The notes below the pieces were generated by a model. That model ran no database searches and was not told the DNA's origin. It worked only from the letters and a program-made list of their open reading frames with translations. DNA of 64,000 bases from an uncultured Methylococcaceae bacterium (GTDB lineage: Bacteria > Pseudomonadota > Gammaproteobacteria > Methylococcales > Methylococcaceae). Shown in pieces: positions 53,108 through 60,422 of this stretch. The DNA lies in NCBI GenBank assembly GCA_903934875.1, contig CAIZPP010000067.1, forward strand, positions 1 to 64,000, given 5' to 3'. The translations under genes were made by a program, and so were the position numbers. The stretch's first letter is position 1. The number at the start of each line of letters is the position of its first letter.

Positions 53108-53497
53108 TTACAATACACAAATTTCTGGGGCCATACCCTCGCGTCTTGCCACTTTACAAAAACTTCGATCAAACGTGTGCATGACTGCCGTACCGCAGAC
53201 CGATAGATGCAGAGCATCGGCCAAATCAGCGCCGCGGGCATACCACTTGAGCGCTTGGGCAACGGCTGCGTGATTTTCAATGACAGCGTTATCAGTATCC
53301 AGTAGTGCGGAAAAATAAAGGCCGATCTCGACCCTTGACTTGTGGTAAACCGTCCGCAAGACCCATTCAGTTTCCAGCAATACGGTTCTAGAAATAAATA
53401 CGCTGTTCAGCGCAAGCAATTGCCTGACCACGGCGACTTGGGCCGGGTCGTCGTTTGCAGCGACACGGACGAGAAAGTTAGTATCGAAAGCAATCAT
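53108..53497 (-). CDS. vapC: PIN-domain toxin VapC
   Basis: 129-residue probable ribonuclease. The N-terminal FDTNFLVRVAAND carries the first catalytic Asp. LLETEWVLRTVY supplies the conserved Glu, GADLADALHLSV the central Asp residues, and HTFDRSFCKVAR the last Asp. The start overlaps the antitoxin stop (ATGA), the usual arrangement of vapBC. The pair sits after the cus operon as an accessory module. Confidence 0.92.
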   Translation of the reverse strand: MIAFDTNFLVRVAANDDPAQVAVVRQLLALNSVFISRTVLLETEWVLRTVYHKSRVEIGLYFSALLDTDNAVIENHAAVAQALKWYARGADLADALHLSVCGTAVMHTFDRSFCKVARREGMAPEICVL

Positions 53498-53766
53498 GGC
53501 CCATCTGCCTCATTGGCCCAGTCGGCGGAATAATCCACGGGCTTGCATAACTCTTCGATGGGTATTGGTGGGCCATCATGTTGCAAAAAGCCAATCAAAT
53601 CCTCAAGCCGTTTTCCGCGTGGCTTCGGTTTGGCTTCCAGCACCACCCCGTTTTCGGTCGTGGTCATTGTTAATTCAAGGCCTGTGTCCCAATGTAAGGT
53701 TTGACGGATTTCCGGCGGAATTAGAATATGCCCGGTAGCGGACAAGACGGTCGTCGTGGATGCCAT
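53494..53766 (-). CDS. vapB: AbrB/SpoVT-type antitoxin VapB
   Basis: About 90 residues from the ATG ending at 53766; the frame to 53784 would need a TTG. The N-terminal swapped-hairpin DNA-binding domain is visible as TVLSATGHILIPPEIRQTLHW and LELTMTTTENGVVLEAKP. The C-terminal part would bind VapC. It probably represses its own promoter. A CAGC-box half lies about 13 nt upstream of the ATG. Confidence 0.88.
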   Translation of the reverse strand: MASTTTVLSATGHILIPPEIRQTLHWDTGLELTMTTTENGVVLEAKPKPRGKRLEDLIGFLQHDGPPIPIEELCKPVDYSADWANEADGP

Positions 53767-53778
53767 AGCGGTAAGCCT

Positions 53779-53812
53779 GATCAAGTAACCGATTGATGTT
53801 GAAAACGCTGTA
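53779..53812 (-). repeat. CAGC-box half upstream of vapB
   Basis: GATCAAGTAACCGATTGATG then TTGAAAACGCTGTA is an inverted half element. In contrast to most other copies, the downstream gene reads from the core side of this half. Confidence 0.7.
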
Positions 53813-54050
53813 AGTCAGATTCGTTGGCTTTTACAAAATATGGAAGTGCTATTTATCAGCGGATGTTGTTATGGAAATTACTCCTTTTTTTCATGAAGGT
53901 AAAGTAACGTAAAAGCAGGTGGCAATATAAAAGCACTCACTGCAAAAAATGAGAGCTGTGATAGAATCGCCGGCAATATTTTGGGTCTGGCCGACGCTCA
54001 AGGCATCCTGCCTTGCCACTCTAACATAACTACTCATTAAGAAAAAACCT
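53813..54050. other. Intergenic region before agmatinase
   Basis: No gene is seen. The region is AT-rich and must contain the promoters of the divergent vapBC and agmatinase genes; a convincing pair of boxes was not identified. Confidence 0.3.
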
Positions 54051-54914
54051 ATGGACACAGGGGATTGCCCGAACTTTGGCGGATTGTCCAGCCAGTACAG
54101 TTCATTTGAAAATGCAAAAATAGTGGTCATTCCTGTTCCTTACGACGGGACCAGCACCTGGGTCAAGGGCGCAGATAAGGGGCCATCAGCCATCCTAGAA
54201 GCCTCGGCCAACATGGAGCTGTACGATATCGCGACGGACAGCCAGGTTTACAAGCTTGGCATACACACCGCGCCGCCCATTGATGTCGCCGACTCTCCCG
54301 AAGCGATGGTGCAGGCGGTGTATCAGGCCAGTCTGCATTACCTCAAAGCAAATAAACTGCCGGTGGTGCTAGGCGGCGAACACTCGGTCAGCATAGGTGC
54401 GATACAGGCCAGTTTTGAGACGTTTGCAAACCTCACGGTCTTGCAACTTGATGCCCATGCCGATATGCGCGACGAATACTTGGGGTCAAAATTCAATCAT
54501 GCCTGTGTCATGGCCAGGGTCAAGGAAATGGGCCCTTTTGTCCAAGTTGGCATCCGCAGCATGAGCCGCCGGGAAACGGCGATGATTGAGCGTTCGCGCA
54601 TCTTTTATGCGGAGGAAATGGCGGACAACTCCACATGGATGGCGCGTGTCCTCGAACAACTCACCGACAATGTCTACCTTACCATCGATCTTGATGCCTT
54701 CGACCCGTCGATCATGCCATCGACAGGAACCCCCGAGCCGGGCGGGCTATTGTGGTATCCCGTCATGAAATTATTGGAAATGGTCGTACGGCATAAGCGG
54801 GTCGTCGGTGTTGACGTGGTGGAGTTGTGCCCGAACGAAAACAACAAAGCTCCCGATTTTTTAGCCGCCAAAATGATTTACCAGATTTTGTCGAATATTT
54901 TCAGCCAACCGTAA
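54051..54914 (+). CDS. speB: Agmatinase/ureohydrolase family protein
   Basis: 287-residue dimanganese ureohydrolase that would convert agmatine to putrescine and urea. Metal-binding motifs are present: GGEHSVS, QLDAHADMRDEY and TIDLDAFDPS. GVDVVELCPNEN matches the C-terminal signature. The TAA stop overlaps the ATG of the next gene (TAATG), a deoxyhypusine synthase-like protein, so the two act in one pathway. A guanidino substrate other than agmatine is possible. Confidence 0.85.
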   Translation: MDTGDCPNFGGLSSQYSSFENAKIVVIPVPYDGTSTWVKGADKGPSAILEASANMELYDIATDSQVYKLGIHTAPPIDVADSPEAMVQAVYQASLHYLKANKLPVVLGGEHSVSIGAIQASFETFANLTVLQLDAHADMRDEYLGSKFNHACVMARVKEMGPFVQVGIRSMSRRETAMIERSRIFYAEEMADNSTWMARVLEQLTDNVYLTIDLDAFDPSIMPSTGTPEPGGLLWYPVMKLLEMVVRHKRVVGVDVVELCPNENNKAPDFLAAKMIYQILSNIFSQP

Positions 54915-55960
54915 TGAATGGGAAAACAATGGATAAAAAGGCTTTATTGCAAGACACCATAGAACACATTGATATCACCTCTTTTGATTCTACGCCTATC
55001 ATCAAGGCCATGCGCAACATGGCTTTTTCATCTAGGGATACCGCAATGGCGGCGGACATTTTCTTGCGCATGATACAGGATGTGGATTGCAGCAATATCT
55101 TGACCCTGGCAGGCAGCACCAGCGCGGCCGGTTGTATGCAAGTGTATGTCGACATGGTCAAATATGGGATGGTCGATGCCATCGTGGCAACCGGCGCGTC
55201 CACTGTCGATATGGATTTTTTCGAGGCTTTGGGGTTCAAACACTACAAAGGCAGCCCCCAGGTAGACGATGTCATGCTAAGGGAATGCTACATCGACCGC
55301 ATTTACGATGTCTATATCGACGAGGAGGAGTTGCAGCAATGCGATATGACGGTGAAACTGATCGCCGACGGCTTGCCGCCGAAGGCCTATTCGTCCAGGG
55401 AGTTCATCCGCGAAATGGGCAGATACTTGACTAGCCATGCGGTGAAGAAAAACTCGCTGGTGCAAACCGCGTTTGAGCATGACGTGCCTATTTTCTGCCC
55501 CGCCTTCACCGACAGCAGCGCTGGGTTCGGGCTGGTCAAGCACCAAGTGGACAATCCCGGAAACCACCTCACCTTGGACTCAATCAAAGATTTTCTGGAA
55601 CTGACCAAGATCAAAATAGCCGCTGAAAGGACGGGGCTTTTCATGGTGGGTGGCGGCGTTCCGAAAAACTTTGCCCAAGATACTGTCATCTGCGCGGAAA
55701 TGCTCGGCCATGAAGTGCCCATGCACCAATACGCCGTGCAAATTACGGTTGCCGATGTGCGGGACGGGGCTTGTTCAAGTTCCACCCTGAAGGAAGCGGC
55801 ATCGTGGGGGAAAGTGGACACCGTCCATGAGCAAATGGTTTATGCCGAGGCCAGCACCGTCATCCCCCTGATCGCCAGCTATGTCTATCACCAGGGGAGT
55901 TGGCGCAACCGTGCGCCTAGGGCTTGGAGCCGTTATTTGGATGAGCAAGGCCAGTTATAG
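54914..55960 (+). CDS. Deoxyhypusine synthase-like protein
   Basis: About 348 residues from the ATG that overlaps the speB stop; ATG at 54929 is an alternative. The NAD-binding and active-site patterns of the deoxyhypusine synthase fold are visible: LAGSTSAAGCMQVYVDMVKYG, FCPAFTDSSAGFGLV, VGGGVPKNFAQD, and EAASWGKVDTVHE, whose Lys corresponds to the enzyme-intermediate lysine. Bacteria lack the eIF5A substrate. Bacterial relatives may act on polyamines, for example making homospermidine from putrescine and spermidine, and the coupling to agmatinase supports that reading. Confidence 0.85.
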   Translation: MNGKTMDKKALLQDTIEHIDITSFDSTPIIKAMRNMAFSSRDTAMAADIFLRMIQDVDCSNILTLAGSTSAAGCMQVYVDMVKYGMVDAIVATGASTVDMDFFEALGFKHYKGSPQVDDVMLRECYIDRIYDVYIDEEELQQCDMTVKLIADGLPPKAYSSREFIREMGRYLTSHAVKKNSLVQTAFEHDVPIFCPAFTDSSAGFGLVKHQVDNPGNHLTLDSIKDFLELTKIKIAAERTGLFMVGGGVPKNFAQDTVICAEMLGHEVPMHQYAVQITVADVRDGACSSSTLKEAASWGKVDTVHEQMVYAEASTVIPLIASYVYHQGSWRNRAPRAWSRYLDEQGQL

Positions 55961-55964
55961 ATGA

Positions 55965-56056
55965 CTGCGGTAGTAAAGCTACATTCGATTTGCCCTGACC
56001 CCAATCCTCTCCCGGAGGAAGAGGGAGTGTAATGTCGCTTTGCTTTACTGCCGCAG
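55965..56056. mobile_element. Palindromic element between convergent genes
   Basis: Ends CTGCGGTAGTAAAGC and GCTTTACTGCCGCAG form a long inverted repeat with few mismatches. Inside is the hairpin CCTCTCCCGGAGGAAGAGG. It begins 5 bp after the deoxyhypusine synthase-like stop and lies 24 bp before the convergent gene's stop, so it may also terminate both transcripts. Confidence 0.7.
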
Positions 56057-56080
56057 CGCCCTATAATCGCCCAGCAACGG

Positions 56081-57166
56081 TCAGTTTTTTGCGAATTTCT
56101 GAAACAGACGACACCAGTGTGTAGGATTTTCGTAGCCGGTGATGCCCCATTGACTGCGATGCCGTTCACCGCAGACTAATGGGGCGAGTTGTCCGAATTC
56201 AATTTGATCGTAACTAACGCCCCACAAACAATCTTTGCCATTGTAGGATGCACAGGCTGGATTGCCATCCGGCATGATGGTGAAAGCGACCTGTCCTTCG
56301 TGGAGTGGGGCGAAATTGTAGGCTATCCAGCTTCCAGCGGGAAATTTGTCGATTACCGGCAAGGTGGAGCTTGGCGCTAAAATGACATCATCAAGGTAAC
56401 CACCCACACCATCGTCATCACCGACAGCGCGAAATTCGATAATATTAGTATTCTTGGTTGGAGTGACTTCAAAAATATATTTTGTAAACTTTGTATCGGA
56501 TAAACCACAGCCATTTTGCTGAACCGTCCCTAGTGGCTCACCGTCAAATAAAACCTGTATTCCATTGGATCGAAGTGGTACGCCAGGACGTGGTGAATAC
56601 GCAACACTGAGTAGATATTGAGTGCCAGGAACTGTCGAGACGGTTTGGCTCATGCTGCTATTATTGTTGCTATCCAACTCTACATATTGGTTGCCATCGA
56701 ATGGTGTACCCGCCACATTATGCTGAATCTCGATTCCAGCGCCTGAAGTGCTTACCCAGCTAGGAATATTCTTGAAAACTGCCCATGAGTGATCGGTAAG
56801 AAGTGGTTGCTCAAAACTACCATTAAAAATCAAATTGGCAAACACGGGCTTGGTGACCGTATCAAGCATTAGAATACGTTGGCGATAGGCATTTTCAAGA
56901 CAAGTGCTATCTGGGCATTGGTTACGGACAGCGGTTAACCAAGTTTTTTGTTCTGCTTTTAGTTCTTGCAGGTTCAATGTATTGGCAAAGGCTTTTTGGT
57001 AAGCTAGGGCTAAAAGATCATCAAGAGATGAGAGATGTTTCTCTGAACAAATCGCTTTCTCCACGAAAGTTATTGCTTTTGCGCAATCAAAGCTGACCGA
57101 GACGGCGGTTTTGTTGAATAATAACAACAAAATGGAAATTGCTGCTAGGTTGAGTCTTTTCATCAT
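56081..57166 (-). CDS. Secreted LprI-like/DUF642 two-domain protein
   Basis: 361 residues with a signal peptide (about residues 1-25). Residues 26-100 resemble the LprI/DUF1311 domain: FDCAKAITFVEKAICSE and EQKTWLTAVRNQC, with four cysteines in typical positions. Residues 110-265 match DUF642: LIFNGSFEQPLL, NQYVELDSNNNSSMSQTVST and YSPRPGVPLRSNGI. A third region of about 90 residues follows without recognised similarity. LprI domains include lysozyme inhibitors and DUF642 may bind polysaccharide, so a cell-surface glycan role is plausible but unproven. Confidence 0.7.
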   Translation of the reverse strand: MMKRLNLAAISILLLLFNKTAVSVSFDCAKAITFVEKAICSEKHLSSLDDLLALAYQKAFANTLNLQELKAEQKTWLTAVRNQCPDSTCLENAYRQRILMLDTVTKPVFANLIFNGSFEQPLLTDHSWAVFKNIPSWVSTSGAGIEIQHNVAGTPFDGNQYVELDSNNNSSMSQTVSTVPGTQYLLSVAYSPRPGVPLRSNGIQVLFDGEPLGTVQQNGCGLSDTKFTKYIFEVTPTKNTNIIEFRAVGDDDGVGGYLDDVILAPSSTLPVIDKFPAGSWIAYNFAPLHEGQVAFTIMPDGNPACASYNGKDCLWGVSYDQIEFGQLAPLVCGERHRSQWGITGYENPTHWCRLFQKFAKN

Positions 57167-57228
57167 GAATTCAGTTTAAGCTTATATTATGCATCTGTGC
57201 GATTTTTTCGCCACAATGAGAATTGTTA

Positions 57229-57250
57229 GGCGGCAATCCCTTTGCCGCCA
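57229..57250 (-). terminator. Hairpin downstream of the chitinase gene
   Basis: GGCGGCAA and TTGCCGCC form a stem with a 4-5-nt loop, about 20 bp past the chitinase stop. A T run is lacking on the coding strand. Confidence 0.4.
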
Positions 57251-57270
57251 ACGGTTTAAGAGTCCGTGGG

Positions 57271-59208
57271 TTAATATCCAAGGTCGCTTGCAAAGCGCTG
57301 GGTGTAGCCCCAGGCCGGCACACCGGGCAGCGAACTGCAAATCGCCGATGCCGAGGTTTGACTGCAAGGCGTGTCCCGGTCAACTGACCAGAAGTGAACG
57401 CCAGCCAGCTTATTGTTCAGTGCCCAAAGGCTCAGGGTATCGGCATTTTGCAGGGAAAAAGTCTCACTCGCCACATCGTTCAGACCGATCATCGGGGTGA
57501 GTTCAATGCGGTTCAGCGGAACGCCATATCGGGCCTTGAGATTGTTAGCCGCTTGTATGGCTGTTTTTCCCATGTCACACACCCCGTTGGCCACGACACA
57601 AACCGACGAGGAAGCGGCCCCAAAATCCATCACCATCAGATTAATCGTGTAGTTGTTGATCCCGTACAGTTGAATCGCCTTGATGACGCTGTCACCCAAG
57701 GCATTCAGATCACCGTATGGGCTGGACGTGGCCAGACCATTGCTTGAACCCAAGGTCGCCAGTGTGAAACTGAAACGCAGTTGAGGATAATCGGCCTGCA
57801 CTGCGGCCACTTGCTGGACTAGGCTATTGATCTCTGCTTGGCTTTGATTCCCTTCTATATCGAAATCAATGCCGACTAGATTGGCCGATGCGTAGCGGTT
57901 GATGAAGGTTCGCATACCCGTTTCTGTAGAACAGGTAAATATCCCCGCCGCACCGCCGGTTGAAATGACATAGTTGACCTTGGCAGTGACAAAGTTTTGC
58001 ACATTGGCGAGGGCCAAATCATCAGGCTTGATTCCCGCCCAATTTTCAGACCCACATTCGCCGGTGGCGAAAGCCCAAGTCACAGCGGGTACGTTTTTTG
58101 GTAAAACGCCCAGCAGCGGAGACAAGGCCCCGGTAACATTAGTCGAAATAACATTGGTATTCCAGTTCATGCTAAGCGTCACGTCCTTGTAGGGGCTGAA
58201 CAGCAAGCCTTGAGCACTTCCTGTAGGTTGGGGAGTGATCGGCACTGGGCTAGGTGTAGGCGTGGGTGTCGGTGTCGGTGTCGGTGTCGGAGAATTAGGC
58301 ACCGAGGATGAAAAAACAACACTCACCAATTGATTGGCACTGGCCGCTGTTTGCAAATTGGCTACATTACCGCCGCCAAAACCGCTGACCGCCACCCCCC
58401 CTGGTGCCAGTGCTGCGGCCCATGATTCCGGCGATAAGGTCGCTGTGCCGTCACTGGCAATTGAGACTTGAAAATTCCACGGGCCATTCAGAAAAACATC
58501 TCTTGCCGTATTGGCATCGGGGAACTTGATCGCCGCCTGCCATCCGCTGGCACCGGCGGGCAACGGGCTTGATGACAGGTTTTTAACCGCGACCATGCCG
58601 CTGTAACCTCCGGTCCAAGTACTGCTGACGGATAATTGAACTTGCAAAGCCGCATTGCCTGTTGCCGGTGTTCCGCCAGAATTGCCGCCTGAAGACTGTC
58701 CGCCGCCTTGATAACTAGCTTGCAAATTACTTAATGTTTGCTGGGCCGTCTGCGCATCCATTGTTGCAATAACGCAAGCTTGTCCATTGAATTTACAATT
58801 AGACAAATCAATGACCGAGCTAAGCACCCCCGTTGCGTTGAATCCAATATTGAGCACACTATTGGCAGGCACATTGCCACCCCAAGAGGGCGATGTAATC
58901 GTGTAAGTGTTGCTTGCCGGGTCAAAGGTAGCACTGGCATTCCAAAAAGACGAAGCCTGTGCATGCTTTCCTAGGCTTGCCGATTGGAAGCTTAGCGTCC
59001 ACCCGCCGCTTACCGGCACTGGCACCCAGACCTCAAGCGCGCCGGTATACCCGGCCCATGAATCAGCCGCCGTGCCCCATGAGGACGCTGCGCTAATAAT
59101 AGCGTTAGGTACCGGTGCTGGAAGGGTATTGGCAAGCACGGCTTGCCCTTGCACAAGAACGACTGACAACACGAGTATTGGAAGAGAACAGAAACACTTC
59201 TTGTCCAT
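57271..59208 (-). CDS. Secreted GH18-like chitinase with two CBM2-type domains
   Basis: 645 residues with a signal peptide (about residues 1-26). Two carbohydrate-binding modules of family 2 type follow (about 40-150 and 180-300; each has a Trp-containing WTGGYSG- or WAGYTGA-like start). A Pro-Thr linker is at about 306-325, and the C-terminal GH18 domain carries the catalytic motif GIDFDIEG, with the Asp, Asp and Glu present. HFWSVDRDTPC near the end matches the GH18 barrel. AGAGG 11 nt upstream supports the start. The enzyme would bind and hydrolyse chitin or a related glucan outside the cell. Confidence 0.87.
   Translation of the reverse strand: MDKKCFCSLPILVLSVVLVQGQAVLANTLPAPVPNAIISAASSWGTAADSWAGYTGALEVWVPVPVSGGWTLSFQSASLGKHAQASSFWNASATFDPASNTYTITSPSWGGNVPANSVLNIGFNATGVLSSVIDLSNCKFNGQACVIATMDAQTAQQTLSNLQASYQGGGQSSGGNSGGTPATGNAALQVQLSVSSTWTGGYSGMVAVKNLSSSPLPAGASGWQAAIKFPDANTARDVFLNGPWNFQVSIASDGTATLSPESWAAALAPGGVAVSGFGGGNVANLQTAASANQLVSVVFSSSVPNSPTPTPTPTPTPTPSPVPITPQPTGSAQGLLFSPYKDVTLSMNWNTNVISTNVTGALSPLLGVLPKNVPAVTWAFATGECGSENWAGIKPDDLALANVQNFVTAKVNYVISTGGAAGIFTCSTETGMRTFINRYASANLVGIDFDIEGNQSQAEINSLVQQVAAVQADYPQLRFSFTLATLGSSNGLATSSPYGDLNALGDSVIKAIQLYGINNYTINLMVMDFGAASSSVCVVANGVCDMGKTAIQAANNLKARYGVPLNRIELTPMIGLNDVASETFSLQNADTLSLWALNNKLAGVHFWSVDRDTPCSQTSASAICSSLPGVPAWGYTQRFASDLGY
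58250..58291 (-). repeat. In-frame 6-bp microsatellite coding the PT linker
   Basis: About six GGTGTC units, encoding Pro-Thr repeats between the carbohydrate-binding and catalytic domains. Unit gain or loss would keep the frame and change only linker length. Confidence 0.8.
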
Positions 59209-59333
59209 TTCACTTAACCTCTATATTAACCATCAAAATCAGAAAACACTTTAACAGCCATCCATAACACCACAGGAAAGACGGATGTCTGCCGCTCATC
59301 GTTATACACAAGTCCAATCAAGCCAAGAATAGC

Positions 59334-59363
59334 CGTCATTTCGGCATCCACGCCGAAATGACG
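59334..59363. repeat. Hairpin CGTCATTTCGGC upstream of the chitinase gene
   Basis: CGTCATTTCGGC and GCCGAAATGACG are perfect 12-bp arms around 6 bp. It is in the gap upstream of the chitinase gene. The motif is of the type widely dispersed between genes. Confidence 0.65.
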
Positions 59364-59472
59364 AGCCTCCAATATTTGTGTAACGACGTGTGCTTGCCGT
59401 GGGTGCCGATGAAATGCTGGCGGGGATAGTTAACGATTTTAATAGGCATGGCACAAGTAAATATTCACATAT

Positions 59473-59545
59473 TAGACTTTATCGGAAACCTTCCACATGA
59501 CACAGCATAAGGGGCGCCCACTCATGTGGTTTCCGATAAAGTCTA
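59473..59545. mobile_element. MITE-like palindrome, TAGACTTTATCGG family, copy 3
   Basis: Starts TAGACTTTATCGGAAACC and ends GGTTTCCGATAAAGTCTA, 73 bp, with perfect 18-bp ends bounded by TA. It is the best-preserved copy of the family and is likely recent. Confidence 0.82.
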
Positions 59546-59567
59546 CTAGCTTGCAACTCGATAGCCT

Positions 59568-59586
59568 TTGGTTCTTTGGGAATTTG
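59568..59586. repeat. Single end of the TTGGTTCTTTGGGAA family
   Basis: TTGGTTCTTTGGGAATTTG matches both ends of 60037-60152. No matching inverted end is seen nearby. The following stretch to about 59990 contains no convincing gene. Confidence 0.65.
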
Positions 59587-59999
59587 TCACCATTAAAAAT
59601 TGTGGGGGGGGGCCTGAACGGTTATCGGTTTCCCGTTGCCAGACACTCCGACGACAAACACCCCATTGACAGACGTTTGTTGCCAAATGGTTTTTCCCAA
59701 TCTACCACACTCCAAACACAGGTCAAGCCCCGCAGTGTTGATGCTAGTCAGTTCGTTGGCAGACCAGCAGAGTATGGAAGCATAGCCAGCCTCCCCTTCG
59801 ATTCCACCCACAAGACTCCATAGGCACGGCATCCTAGGTGGCGGAGGCGGCAACGGCGCTGGGAATGCGGTTCCATGAGGGGTTGGTGGGTGGCGGCATG
59901 GGATGGTAAACTGATGGATGGTTGACGCAGTGGCAGGTTTGGTGGGTAGAGTTCCTTAGGTTTTTCGACCAATAGCCTATGGTTTAACTGCTCTGGCCA

Positions 60000-60020
60000 T
60001 TTGATGTTGAAAACGCTGTG
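60000..60020 (-). repeat. CAGC-box fragment
   Basis: TTTGATGTTGAAAACGCTGTG is a half end of the main family. Only a few bases separate it from the next element at 60037. Confidence 0.6.
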
Positions 60021-60036
60021 TAAGTATGGAAAAATC

Positions 60037-60152
60037 TTGGTTCTTTGGGAATTTGAGTGGAAAGTGGCCTTGCTGAACTAGCTATACACTTTGAAAACAG
60101 GGATTTGCTTTTAGGCTGTAACGGGGCACCATTCAAATTCCCAAAGAACCAA
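60037..60152. mobile_element. MITE-like element, TTGGTTCTTTGGGAA family
   Basis: 116 bp with 19-bp perfect inverted ends TTGGTTCTTTGGGAATTTG / CAAATTCCCAAAGAACCAA. The direct repeat AAATCT flanks the inner boundary on both sides, suggesting a target duplication of about 6 bp. A relative is at 62386-62499. Confidence 0.78.
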
Positions 60153-60161
60153 AATCTTTAT

Positions 60162-60419
60162 GCACAGCGTTTTCATCTTATAAAAATAACTGATGTTACG
60201 CAGAGGCCCCTGCGCTGTTACCGGCAAAGGATTGCTGACCTGAGGCGTTTCGTTTTGGAGTGTCAAGGCCTGCCTTGACAGGCAAAGCAGGCTTTGCCAC
60301 TCCATGCGTAACATCAGAAAATAACTAAAAATGGATGTTCATTCAGCCTTAAAGTCAACCGAATGCCCTTCACTTACATACCAAATATCAATTAACTCTC
60401 TGATGTTGAAAACGCTGTA
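60162..60419 (-). repeat. CAGC-box element split by a nested insertion, upstream of a gene start
   Basis: The left end CACAGCGTTTTCATCTTA and right end CTGATGTTGAAAACGCTGTA are 258 bp apart because a 128-bp element (60190-60317) sits inside. Core pieces TTCAGCCTTAAAGTCAACCG and CATACCAAATATCAATTAAC follow the insertion. The right end lies 3 nt before the ATG at 60423. Confidence 0.8.
60190..60317. mobile_element. Nested MITE with CTGATGTTACGCA ends
   Basis: 128 bp with 13-bp perfect inverted ends CTGATGTTACGCA/TGCGTAACATCAG. AAAATAA is repeated directly on both sides, consistent with a 7-8-bp target duplication. The interior includes a GGAGTGTCAAGGCCTGCC-type hairpin related to those at 44492-44549. 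A single right end is at 101-113. Confidence 0.75.
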
Positions 60420-60422
60420 ATT

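Noticed and set aside
58250-58291. GGTGTC tandem repeat as a phase-variation switch
   Set aside because: The unit is 6 bp, so slippage cannot shift the frame; only linker length would change.
59593-59853. Minus-strand reading frame of 86 codons in the long gap after the chitinase gene
   Set aside because: The start is a proline run, there is no ribosome binding site and no recognised domain. It could be a gene remnant but nothing identifies the parent.
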